Program-made: the position numbers and the translations under genes | Source: Sutterella sp. | GTDB taxonomy: Bacteria > Pseudomonadota > Gammaproteobacteria > Burkholderiales > Burkholderiaceae_F | Direction of reading: 5' to 3' | Length of the DNA: 11,725 nt | Assembly (NCBI GenBank): GCA_020025955.1 | Contig: JAHHRF010000054.1 | Coordinates: 1-11,725, forward strand | Shown: one piece after another, positions 1-5,184 of the stretch | Position numbering within the stretch: position 1 is the stretch's first letter | Layout of the letters: each line of letters starts with the position of its first letter | The notes under the pieces: model-generated | What the model was told of the DNA's origin: nothing | Seen by the model: the letters and a program-made list of their open reading frames with translations, nothing else | Databases searched by the model: none

Positions 1-4
1 TTGG

Positions 5-29
5 TAGAAAAGAATCCGTTAGGGAACGG
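5..29 (-). terminator. possible weak terminator after the first DUF805 gene
   Basis: Read on the minus strand, a short hairpin with arms CCGTT and AACGG and a 4-nt loop is followed by ATTCTTTTC. It begins just after the stop codon of the DUF805 gene ending at 33. The stem is only 5 bp, so this is a tentative intrinsic terminator. Confidence 0.4.
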
Positions 30-32
30 TCT

Positions 33-476
33 TTAAAGGTCCGTGTAGTTCTTACGGTCCGACGAGTGGTTCGGCATCTCGTACGGGGCGTTAACCTCCT
101 GAGGGCGATAGCCCGGCACGGTGCCGTCAATGGGCTCACCCCATTGATTGCGATACGGAAAGCTCGCTGCAAAGAACAAATAGAAAAAGAAGACGACGTT
201 TACGATCGGCACTAAAAAGAGCAAGAGCCACCAGCCGGACATATTCGCATCATGCAAACGAGCAATGTCGAGAATCAAGCGCGCCACGAGCACCACGATC
301 GAAATGAGACCCAGCACCAAGGCATAAAGCGCCGGCACAAAGGCAAAGACCGAGGCGACGAGACCCCCTAAGAATTCCACGCCAAAGAGGCCCAACTGGA
401 ACAAGAAGTAATTCTGACGATTAAGGCGCCCATCCGTATTGGTGAGGGACTCGAAAAAAGTCGGTTGATTAGCCAT
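33..476 (-). CDS. DUF805 family inner-membrane protein (copy 1 of 4)
   Basis: 147-aa protein of the DUF805 family, the small inner-membrane proteins related to E. coli YhaH/YhaI, whose biochemical role is unknown. Family marks are visible: an N-terminal G-R-x-N-R basic motif (residues 16-20) before the first hydrophobic stretch, several membrane segments between about residues 24 and 105, the RLHD motif (73-76) followed by a SGWW-type turn, and a hydrophobic stretch with a proline turn (VPIVN). Instead of the usual FGPDP ending it has an FPYRNQWGEP segment and a polar tail of about 35 residues. The ATG has a good ribosome binding site, AAGGAG, which overlaps the stop codon of the upstream DUF805 gene. 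The 11-bp gap implies co-transcription and probably translational coupling. Family assignment is firm; function is not known. Confidence 0.88.
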   Translation of the reverse strand: MANQPTFFESLTNTDGRLNRQNYFLFQLGLFGVEFLGGLVASVFAFVPALYALVLGLISIVVLVARLILDIARLHDANMSGWWLLLFLVPIVNVVFFFYLFFAASFPYRNQWGEPIDGTVPGYRPQEVNAPYEMPNHSSDRKNYTDL

Positions 477-487
477 TGAGCATCTCC

Positions 488-886
488 TTAGCGGGCTTTA
501 GCCTGACGGGGATCCGGACCAAAGGCATTGTCACCATGGGTCCCATCCATAAAGAGTAAGAAAATCCAAACAAAGAGATCGATCCCGGGGACCAAGCGCA
601 AAAGCACCCACCAGCCACTGTGACCCGTATCGTGGAAGCGATGAATGGACGTGAGCGCACTCAAAATCCACAGGGTGGACGTGATCAACCCAAACAAAAA
701 GATGGTGGTCACCATTAAGGCGTTGAGCGCCAACTCATTAAAACTATTCGAAAAGCCTAAGCCCGTGGCGTAAACGAGCGCCAAACCCAAAGCGATTTCA
801 AGCACTAAAAAGCTCGCGTTATACGCGAAAAAGGAGCCGCGACTACGACGACCGGCAAACGATAATAAAGGGGCTTCTCCTGCCAT
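488..886 (-). CDS. DUF805 family inner-membrane protein (copy 2 of 4)
   Basis: 132-aa DUF805 protein and first gene of a two-gene minus-strand operon with the copy ending at 33. It starts almost directly with the family motif FAGRRSR (residues 10-16), then has hydrophobic segments at about 19-45 and 52-81, the RFHDTGHSGWW motif (RFHD at 83-86), a last hydrophobic stretch with a VPGID turn, and the canonical C-terminal GDNAFGPDPR. It is the most typical DUF805 member here. The start has only a weak GAGG-like ribosome binding site about 10 nt upstream. Family membership is confident; no specific function can be inferred. Confidence 0.9.
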   Translation of the reverse strand: MAGEAPLLSFAGRRSRGSFFAYNASFLVLEIALGLALVYATGLGFSNSFNELALNALMVTTIFLFGLITSTLWILSALTSIHRFHDTGHSGWWVLLRLVPGIDLFVWIFLLFMDGTHGDNAFGPDPRQAKAR

Positions 887-927
887 GCTTCAAGGCCTCA
901 GAAAGGAAAGTAAAAACGGAAAACTGA

Positions 928-959
928 GCTTGACCACGCGCTTCACTCGCGTCTCAAGC
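928..959 (-). other. leader hairpin upstream of the two-gene DUF805 operon
   Basis: A nested inverted repeat lies between the likely promoter (-10 at 983-988) and the start codon at 886. The outer arms are GCTTGA and TCAAGC, the inner arms ACGCG and CGCGT, with a 7-nt loop and a CC/C bulge. It would fold in the roughly 90-nt 5' untranslated region. Its role is unknown; a regulatory leader or mRNA stabiliser is possible. Confidence 0.4.
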
Positions 960-970
960 CAGGGGTTCAA

Positions 971-988
971 TTGAGTAGCTCAAGTATA
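971..988 (-). promoter_or_regulatory. candidate promoter -10 and overlapping palindrome for the DUF805 operon
   Basis: On the minus strand TATACT (988 down to 983) matches a sigma70 -10 hexamer in 5 of 6 bases. No good -35 is visible at standard spacing. Directly downstream, at the expected transcription start, is the palindrome TTGAG-TAG-CTCAA (971-983). A dyad at the start site is a natural place for a repressor, but the binding protein is unknown. Confidence 0.4.
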
Positions 989-1013
989 GCGTGAGCACCC
1001 CCGCCCTATTCTT

Positions 1014-1094
1014 AAAAAAAGAGGGACGCCCAAACGACAACACCTCCGAGAAAAGCGCTGCTTTGGTAATCCAAGCACCCTTTCGTCGGAGGTG
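1014..1094 (-). terminator. long hairpin plus T-tract downstream of the third DUF805 gene
   Basis: A 54-nt hairpin (1041-1094) has perfect 9-bp outer arms, CACCTCCGA and TCGGAGGTG. Further inner pairing (GAAAG with CTTTC, TTGG with CCAA) closes on a TAAT loop. It begins 21 nt past the stop codon of the gene ending at 1115. The T-run on the minus strand (1014-1020) comes about 20 nt after the stem, behind a tiny GGG/CCC pairing, so this is not a textbook terminator. It could combine a stabilising 3' hairpin with termination, or be a small structured RNA. Confidence 0.5.
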
Positions 1095-1114
1095 AGCGGT
1101 GAGCCTTGTTGCCC

Positions 1115-1537
1115 TTAACGTCGAACGAGTTCCCCGTAGGGGTTAGCCGTTTCGAGCGAGGGCGCAAAATAGAGCCACAAGATAAAAAGAACGTTGGGCC
1201 CCGGCACCACTAACCACAAAAGCCACCAGCCATTTTTCCCCAAGTCATGTAAGCGTTGAATACTAATAAAGACGTGGGCAATAAGAACCAGCGCGAAGCT
1301 CACCCAAAAGACAAAGCTCGCCATCCCGCCACCAATAAGAATGACACTGCTGGAGCCAGAGAAAAGGCACGCCTCAGCGACCTTCATCAAAATGCACAGT
1401 AAAACGAACCAGCCCCCCAAAACTGAGGTCTGCATCAAGAAGAAACGCTTACGGCTTGCACGTGCGTCCATCGTGAACACCGTTTTAATAATGCGTTCCA
1501 TTAAGGGGTCATCAATACGGGAAAGCAAGGTTTGCAT
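1115..1537 (-). CDS. DUF805 family inner-membrane protein (copy 3 of 4)
   Basis: 140-aa DUF805 protein. The family pattern is visible: a basic DARASRKRFF segment (24-33), hydrophobic segments at about 37-58 and 65-92, QRLHDLGKNGWW (RLHD at 95-98), then a hydrophobic stretch with VPGPN and a short NPYGE ending that replaces the usual FGPDP tail. The N-terminus is about 10-20 residues longer than in its neighbours. There is no convincing Shine-Dalgarno before the first ATG, and Met13 or Met23 are alternative starts, so the exact start is uncertain. It appears to be its own transcription unit, separated from the flanking DUF805 genes by 228 and 188 bp that contain hairpins. Function unknown. Confidence 0.85.
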   Translation of the reverse strand: MQTLLSRIDDPLMERIIKTVFTMDARASRKRFFLMQTSVLGGWFVLLCILMKVAEACLFSGSSSVILIGGGMASFVFWVSFALVLIAHVFISIQRLHDLGKNGWWLLWLVVPGPNVLFILWLYFAPSLETANPYGELVRR

Positions 1538-1595
1538 CCGAAAAAGGGTAAAGGATTATTTTAAAGTGTAGTCCAGCCGAATCGAATCAGAACAA

Positions 1596-1620
1596 GGGAT
1601 TACCCTCGGTAACAAATCCC
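1596..1620. repeat. nested inverted repeat upstream of the third DUF805 gene
   Basis: GGGATT (1596-1601) and AATCCC (1615-1620) enclose the overlapping perfect dyad TTACC-CTC-GGTAA (1600-1612). It lies about 60-80 bp upstream of the gene starting at 1537, on the promoter side, so it is a candidate operator. No protein can be assigned. Confidence 0.3.
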
Positions 1621-1657
1621 ACTCAAGAAGAGAAATTCGGCTCTGACTCCCCACAAG

Positions 1658-1682
1658 AAAAGGGCGTGATTCACGCCCTTTT
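1658..1682 (-). terminator. rho-independent terminator after the fourth DUF805 gene
   Basis: Perfect 12-bp inverted repeat, AAAAGGGCGTGA and TCACGCCCTTTT, around one central base. On the minus strand it ends in TTTTCTTG and lies 44 nt past the stop codon of the gene ending at 1726. Its A/T-flanked symmetry would allow function in both directions, but no plus-strand gene ends here. Confidence 0.8.
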
Positions 1683-1725
1683 ACTTCCATTCGTAGGGAA
1701 ACAACCGTCCCCCTCGAACTAGGAG

Positions 1726-2193
1726 TTAATTCTCGTCTGCGTCCGGCCCCGAAACGGGCACCAACACCCCGTTGATCACTTCGTAATAGGTGCGGGGGTC
1801 GGGACCAAAGGCGTTTTCGCCCTTCGTGCCCACTTTAAAGAGGAGCAACAAAAAGAGCACCACGTTAACGCCCGGCACTAAAGAGAGCAACGCGTAGCCG
1901 GCCGACCAATTCAAATCGTGGCAACGCTGAGCCGCAAAGGACAAAAACCAGAGGCCAAAATAAAGCCCCATGAGCCCCATCACAATTTCAAAGAAGACAC
2001 CAATGCCCCAGGCATGCTGAGGAGCGGCCGCTTCCACGATGCCCCAGGTCAAAATGATCACCAAGAAGGCGATCACGGACAAAATCGTTATCGCGAGACA
2101 GCCCATAAAAAACGACCAGCGATTGCGGCGGCCGTCAATGCGAAAACGATTGGTAATGCCCTGTCGAGGACCGTCTACGGGGACGTAACTCAT
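1726..2193 (-). CDS. DUF805 family inner-membrane protein (copy 4 of 4)
   Basis: 155-aa DUF805 protein with NRFRIDGRRNRWSFF (residues 15-29) as the family N-terminal motif, hydrophobic segments at about 30-53 and 64-88, QRCHDLNW (RCHD at 90-93), a final hydrophobic segment with VPGVN, and GENAFGPDPR near the C-terminus. It diverges from the other copies in having SAGYALL where they have the SGWW turn, and a 20-residue acidic tail. An AAGG ribosome binding site sits about 10 nt upstream of the ATG. It is transcribed alone and ends at the terminator at 1658-1682. Assignment to the family is confident; function is unknown. Confidence 0.87.
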   Translation of the reverse strand: MSYVPVDGPRQGITNRFRIDGRRNRWSFFMGCLAITILSVIAFLVIILTWGIVEAAAPQHAWGIGVFFEIVMGLMGLYFGLWFLSFAAQRCHDLNWSAGYALLSLVPGVNVVLFLLLLFKVGTKGENAFGPDPRTYYEVINGVLVPVSGPDADEN

Positions 2194-2210
2194 AGGAAAG
2201 CACCTTCTTT

Positions 2211-2251
2211 AAACGATAGAGAGTCAGCTATACCCCGTAACTTTATCGTTT
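2211..2251. repeat. inverted repeat in the upstream region of the fourth DUF805 gene
   Basis: Perfect 8-bp arms AAACGATA (2211-2218) and TATCGTTT (2244-2251) are separated by 25 bp, about three helical turns centre to centre. The start codon is 18 bp downstream on the minus strand. A possible -10, TATAGC (minus strand, 2232-2227), lies between the arms. The repeat could be an operator pair or a leader hairpin. Confidence 0.35.
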
Positions 2252-2320
2252 TTTAAAAAGCTTGCCGTCCTACTTTAGACGTAGAGAGGGTACTTTCCCT
2301 AGCCATTAGGGTTAGGTCAT

Positions 2321-2349
2321 CGAAAGAAAAACCCTGTTAAACAGGGTTT
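2321..2349 (-). terminator. rho-independent terminator after the AraC-family gene
   Basis: Arms AAACCCTGTT (2329-2338) and AACAGGGTTT (2340-2349) form a perfect 10-bp stem. On the minus strand it is followed by TTTTTCTTTC. It starts 10 nt past the TAG stop of the regulator at 2359. Confidence 0.85.
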
Positions 2350-2358
2350 CTCATGGGG

Positions 2359-3174
2359 CTAGCCTAACCGCGCTCGGAAGGCCCCAGGTGTAATGCCAAA
2401 GACGCGCTTAAAGGCTTCAATAAAGGCGGATGGCGTTTCGTACCCAGCGCGATGCGCGACCTCGGTGACCGGCACCCCGTTATTGAGCCACGTTAACGCA
2501 TCCATCAAGGTTAAATGCACACGCCACTTCGCAAAGGAAAGGCCCGTTTCTTTCACCACAAGGCGAGAAAGGGTGCGCTCACTCATCCCGACGCTCTTGG
2601 CCCAATTGGCATTGGTGCGTTTACGCACTTCAAGGTTCGACATGTCTTCTGCTAAGCGACGCAAGACGGGGTGCTCAGGCAACGGCGCAAAGGAGAGCGG
2701 CAACTGTTTAGAGAGCGCCACCTCTTCTAAGGCGACATGCACGAGGCGCTCTTCATGGGTGTGCGGCGGGCACGCTCCACGAAGTTTTAACGCCAAATGC
2801 TTCATCATCTCAAAGGTCATGTTGTTGAGAATGTAGCGCGTCGGAAATTTCGGGAAACCCAGTCCCGTGCACAAGTCTTTATTCACATTTAAATAAATAC
2901 TGGTGGAGTCGCGCCCCAGGTGACCCGAGTGTTTAACGCCAGGCGGCACCCATGCCGCACAGTGCGTCGGGATCGCACTAATGCCGGTTTCCAAGACCAC
3001 CCCCACCATACCGGCAATCGAAATGGTGATCTGCCCCGTGGTGTGTTCATGAAACGGCTCATCCTGAAGCGATTCGTTTGCTTCTCGAATAAGCGCGATA
3101 TTGGCTAACGTATTCGGATTGTCCGGATCGTAGTTAGGCGGCCAAATCGTCGGATAAGTCGGGGCGTATGGCAT
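2359..3174 (-). CDS. AraC-family transcriptional regulator with N-terminal cupin domain
   Basis: 271-aa DNA-binding regulator. The first 160 or so residues look like the cupin sensor domain of AraC members of the NimR/RipA kind: an HEH pair near residue 43, a GQITISIAG strand, and the AAWVPPGVKHSG signature typical of that group. The C-terminal 90 residues carry the two AraC helix-turn-helix motifs, NWAKSVGMSERTLSRL and then VTEVAHRAGYETPSAF followed by FKRVFGITPGAFR, which is the standard family ending. A GGGAGA ribosome binding site lies 9 nt before the ATG. The ligand and target genes cannot be read from sequence. Such regulators often control a divergent neighbour or themselves, so its own promoter and the dps region are candidate targets by position only. 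It is one of the few genes here ending in TAG. Confidence 0.93.
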   Translation of the reverse strand: MPYAPTYPTIWPPNYDPDNPNTLANIALIREANESLQDEPFHEHTTGQITISIAGMVGVVLETGISAIPTHCAAWVPPGVKHSGHLGRDSTSIYLNVNKDLCTGLGFPKFPTRYILNNMTFEMMKHLALKLRGACPPHTHEERLVHVALEEVALSKQLPLSFAPLPEHPVLRRLAEDMSNLEVRKRTNANWAKSVGMSERTLSRLVVKETGLSFAKWRVHLTLMDALTWLNNGVPVTEVAHRAGYETPSAFIEAFKRVFGITPGAFRARLG

Positions 3175-3211
3175 GAAAAATCTCCCTATACGTTCTTTTT
3201 GTCAGGGCGCC

Positions 3212-3251
3212 CATTTCGTCACAGTTTTGTGAGGGGTCAAACGACGAAATG
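3212..3251. promoter_or_regulatory. candidate operator: spaced inverted repeat upstream of the AraC-family gene
   Basis: Perfect 9-bp arms CATTTCGTC (3212-3220) and GACGAAATG (3243-3251), separated by 22 bp, lie 38-77 bp upstream of the regulator's start codon. The half-sites are about 31 bp apart, roughly three helical turns, which would suit a dimer binding one face or an RNA hairpin in the leader. Autoregulation is an inference. Confidence 0.45.
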
Positions 3252-3532
3252 AGGAACAATTTAGATTGTCTTAAAGATTCCTTTGCCTTGTCTATCAGGC
3301 TTTCCCTAAAGGTGATGGCGCTTGTTAAATGGCGACTCCCACTCATAAAAGTCCCCCTTTTCATCTTCCCCGTCTCGCCCCGTCCGCCTTGTCACGTGGC
3401 TCCTCGCTCATGATCCCTCTTCGCCTTCACTCCCTTTTTCTTATTCATCAGTGACTTATCCACGACCTGCCGAATCCCTTTAGGGATTTACGATAGATTG
3501 ACGCTATTTATTAAAATTTTTACATAGACGAC
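3252..3532. other. intergenic region between AraC-family gene and dps promoter
   Basis: No convincing gene is seen. The stretch 3360-3450 is pyrimidine-rich on the plus strand. A 16-bp palindrome with arms AATCCCT and AGGGATT occupies 3473-3488, about 45 bp upstream of the dps -35 box. An A/T-rich block (about 3514-3530) directly precedes that -35 and could be an UP element; a very similar block precedes the second dps promoter. Confidence 0.5.
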
Positions 3533-3561
3533 TTGCATTGATAAATTCTTCTTGATATAGT
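3533..3561 (+). promoter_or_regulatory. sigma70-type promoter of the first dps gene
   Basis: TTGCAT (3533-3538), a 17-bp spacer and TATAGT (3556-3561) form a near-consensus promoter. The same hexamers at the same spacing occur before the second dps gene, along with matching sequence downstream: CCTAACAGAT at 3565-3574 and GATAGTTTCTCAAA at 3585-3598. This conservation in an otherwise diverged region is the main support. The predicted leader is about 160 nt. Confidence 0.8.
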
Positions 3562-3604
3562 TTACCTAACAGATGGCGAGACACGATAGTTTCTCAAACA
3601 ACCA

Positions 3605-3647
3605 ACCGGTTTCGTGAGGGCCAAAGAACCAGCTAAGCGAAACCGGT
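3605..3647 (+). other. leader hairpin in the first dps mRNA
   Basis: Perfect 10-bp arms ACCGGTTTCG (3605-3614) and CGAAACCGGT (3638-3647) with a 23-nt loop lie in the untranslated leader of the first dps gene. A longer-range pairing of 3574-3582 with 3667-3675 (9 bp, one G-U) could enclose it. No such hairpin exists in the second copy's leader. It could control translation or stability; no known riboswitch is recognised. Confidence 0.5.
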
Positions 3648-3727
3648 CTGATCCCCTCCAGAAACCGTCTCGTCATCACCCCTAATTTTTTGAGACCAGT
3701 CGTTTCCCGTCTTAAAGGACAAACACC

Positions 3728-4183
3728 ATGACCAACGCCAAGCTTTTAAACACCTACCTCGCCAACCTCGCCCTCTGGAATGTGAAGCTTCATAACCTTC
3801 ACTGGAACGTGAAGGGCCCCTTCTTTATGGCGATCCATAACTACACGGAAAAGCTCTACGATGCCGCTTTTGAAGCCTATGACGAAGTGGCTGAAGTCTT
3901 GAAGATGCGCGGTGAAATGCCCCTTTCCACGATGCGTGACTATTTAGACGTTGCCACGTTGAAGGAAACCGAAGCCCGCGTTTATGGCTGCTTAGAAGTC
4001 AACAACTTGGTCGAAGCCGACATGCAGTTGATGCTCGATATGGCAAAGGACATTCGCAACCAAGCGGCCGAAGCCGACGACTTCCAGGTGCAAGCCCTCT
4101 TTGAAGGCTTTATCGAAACCTTCACGAAGGAACTCTGGTTCTTGCGCTCCATGAAGGCTGATATCGCTTGCTGCAACGAATAA
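3728..4183 (+). CDS. dps: Dps family ferritin-like DNA-protection protein (copy 1)
   Basis: 151-aa Dps/ferritin-like protein. Family members assemble into 12-subunit cages that oxidise Fe(II) with hydrogen peroxide and store the iron mineral, protecting DNA during oxidative stress and starvation. The intersubunit ferroxidase residues are all present with the exact family spacing: His25 (LHW), His37, Asp52 and Glu56. The protein is short, lacking the Lys-rich N-terminal tail of E. coli Dps, so direct DNA binding by that tail is doubtful and a mini-ferritin role (as in Listeria or Bacillus Dps) fits well. It ends in an unusual Cys148-Cys149 pair, with another Cys at 88. The start is supported by AAAGGA 8 nt upstream. 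It is 94% identical (9 differences) to the gene at 4564 and is transcribed from its own promoter. Confidence 0.95.
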   Translation: MTNAKLLNTYLANLALWNVKLHNLHWNVKGPFFMAIHNYTEKLYDAAFEAYDEVAEVLKMRGEMPLSTMRDYLDVATLKETEARVYGCLEVNNLVEADMQLMLDMAKDIRNQAAEADDFQVQALFEGFIETFTKELWFLRSMKADIACCNE

Positions 4184-4227
4184 CACCTTAGGCAAAGGCA
4201 AACGCCTCTGTCGACCCCAACCCTCGG

Positions 4228-4253
4228 GTGCTGGCGGGGGGCAAACCCAGCAC
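4228..4253 (+). other. 3' untranslated hairpin after the first dps gene
   Basis: Arms GTGCTGG (4228-4234) and CCAGCAC (4247-4253) form a perfect 7-bp stem between the stop codon and the terminator. No T-tract follows, so this is more likely a 3' UTR structure than a terminator. Confidence 0.4.
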
Positions 4254-4266
4254 AGCTCCTTTCTTG

Positions 4267-4301
4267 GCCTCGGCGTTGTAATGGCGTCGGGGCTCTTTTT
4301 T
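4267..4301 (+). terminator. rho-independent terminator of the first dps gene
   Basis: An 11-bp stem (4267-4277 with 4283-4293, including several G-U pairs) is followed directly by TCTTTTTT. It separates the two dps genes transcriptionally, leaving a 3' untranslated region of about 110 nt. Confidence 0.75.
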
Positions 4302-4420
4302 GGGTCTTAATAAGCCCCCTATCCCTTGTGAAATGAAGCGTTGAGCATCAAAGCTCGGCTGCGACTTCAACTCTCAATCAATAGCAATTCACTATTTATA
4401 AAAAATTTTCCATAAAGAAC
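4302..4420. other. spacer between the first dps terminator and the second dps promoter
   Basis: No gene is seen. The last 30 bases form an A/T-rich block (about 4391-4412) very like the one preceding the first dps promoter, a candidate UP element. Confidence 0.4.
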
Positions 4421-4449
4421 TTGCATTACTGTTTCATTCTTGATATAGT
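4421..4449 (+). promoter_or_regulatory. sigma70-type promoter of the second dps gene
   Basis: TTGCAT (4421-4426), a 17-bp spacer and TATAGT (4444-4449) are identical in both hexamers and spacing to the first dps promoter. At the predicted start is the dyad GTTAG-C-CTAAC (4448-4458), imperfect in the first copy. GATAGTTTCTCAAA recurs at 4473-4486, exactly 29 bp from the -10 in both copies. The predicted leader is about 108 nt. Confidence 0.8.
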
Positions 4450-4465
4450 TAGCCTAACAGATAAC

Positions 4466-4498
4466 GAAGAGCGATAGTTTCTCAAAAACATCGCCTTC
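4466..4498 (+). other. leader hairpin in the second dps mRNA
   Basis: GAAGAGCGAT (4466-4475) can pair with ATCGCCTTC (4490-4498) with one bulged A, looping out most of the conserved GATAGTTTCTCAAA box. It is structurally unlike the first copy's 10-bp hairpin. Confidence 0.35.
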
Positions 4499-4563
4499 TT
4501 CACTCAAAACTTGTGGGGAACACGTGAGCAAGGCTCCGCCCCCGACTTAAAGGAAAACTTGAA

Positions 4564-5019
4564 ATGACGAACGCTAAGCTTTTAAACACCTACCTCGCCA
4601 ACCTCGCCCTCTGGAACGTGAAGCTTCACAACCTTCACTGGAACGTTAAGGGTCCTTTCTTTGCGGCGATCCATAACTACACGGAAAAGCTCTACGATGC
4701 CGCCTTCGAAGCCTATGACGAAGTGGCTGAAGTCTTGAAGATGCGTGGCGAAATGCCCCTTTCCACGATGCGTGACTATTTAGAGGTCGCCACGTTGAAG
4801 GAAACTGAAGCCCGTGTTTATGGTTGCTTAGAAGTCAATGCCATGGTTGAAGCCGACATGCAGTTGATGCTCGATATGGCAAAGGACATTCGCAACCAGG
4901 CGGCTGAAGCCGATGACTTCCAGGTGCAGGCCCTCTTTGAAGGCTTTATCACGACCTTCACGAAGGAACTCTGGTTCTTGCGCTCCATGAAGACGGAAAC
5001 GGCCTGCTGCAACGCCTAA
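4564..5019 (+). CDS. dps: Dps family ferritin-like DNA-protection protein (copy 2)
   Basis: 151-aa near-duplicate of the preceding Dps. The ferroxidase set His25, His37, Asp52 and Glu56 is intact, so the same peroxide-dependent iron oxidation and storage is expected, with co-assembly into mixed 12-mers possible. The nine differences from copy 1 are M34A, D74E, N93A, L94M, E130T, A144T, D145E, I146T and E151A. The last four cluster at the C-terminus around the retained Cys148-Cys149 pair. Synonymous differences are scattered, so this is not a perfectly recent copy. AAAGGA about 10 nt upstream supports the ATG. It has its own promoter, leader and terminator, so the pair can be expressed separately. 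Confidence 0.95.
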   Translation: MTNAKLLNTYLANLALWNVKLHNLHWNVKGPFFAAIHNYTEKLYDAAFEAYDEVAEVLKMRGEMPLSTMRDYLEVATLKETEARVYGCLEVNAMVEADMQLMLDMAKDIRNQAAEADDFQVQALFEGFITTFTKELWFLRSMKTETACCNA

Positions 5020-5035
5020 TTCATTCCTCCTAACA

Positions 5036-5102
5036 GTAAGACTCGGGCTGTCAACTGAGTCTTACGAGACATGAAGCGGTTTGAGGAGGACTCGCCTCAA
5101 AC
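5036..5102 (+). other. two consecutive 3' untranslated hairpins after the second dps gene
   Basis: A perfect 9-bp stem GTAAGACTC/GAGTCTTAC (5036-5044 with 5057-5065) is followed by a perfect 8-bp stem GTTTGAGG/CCTCAAAC (5079-5086 with 5095-5102). With the terminator they make three stem-loops in a row. Neither has a T-tract. They may stabilise the mRNA or be the body of a 3'-UTR-derived small RNA. Confidence 0.5.
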
Positions 5103-5112
5103 TGACCCCTTT

Positions 5113-5148
5113 AGCTCGACGTGGGCAACTACGTCGGGCTCTTTTTTT
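5113..5148 (+). terminator. rho-independent terminator of the second dps gene
   Basis: A 10-bp stem, AGCTCGACGT with ACGTCGGGCT (one G-U pair), is followed by CTTTTTTT. Strong intrinsic terminator that isolates dps from the downstream transporter operon. Confidence 0.9.
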
Positions 5149-5184
5149 GTGTTTGCCCTTACCCTAAGAGGGGTTTCGCGGTCT

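Noticed and set aside
3134..3364. Minus-strand 76-codon open frame overlapping the start of the AraC-family gene, with a G-rich stretch before an internal ATG
   Set aside because: It shares DNA with the regulator's 5' end and the inverted repeat, uses several codons rare in the neighbours (AGG, AGA, ATA), and has no recognisable family pattern.
3456..3464. DnaA-box-like TTATCCACG upstream of dps
   Set aside because: It is a single imperfect box with no cluster, no origin-associated genes and no unwinding-element pattern, so it does not indicate an origin.
3556..3598. OxyR site at the dps promoters
   Set aside because: ATAG tetranucleotides recur, but their spacing is 29 bp and the matching CTAT halves are missing, so the known OxyR arrangement is not met.
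4188..4370. 60-codon minus-strand open frame between the two dps genes
   Set aside because: It runs through the dps 3' hairpin and terminator and has no ribosome binding site or family resemblance.
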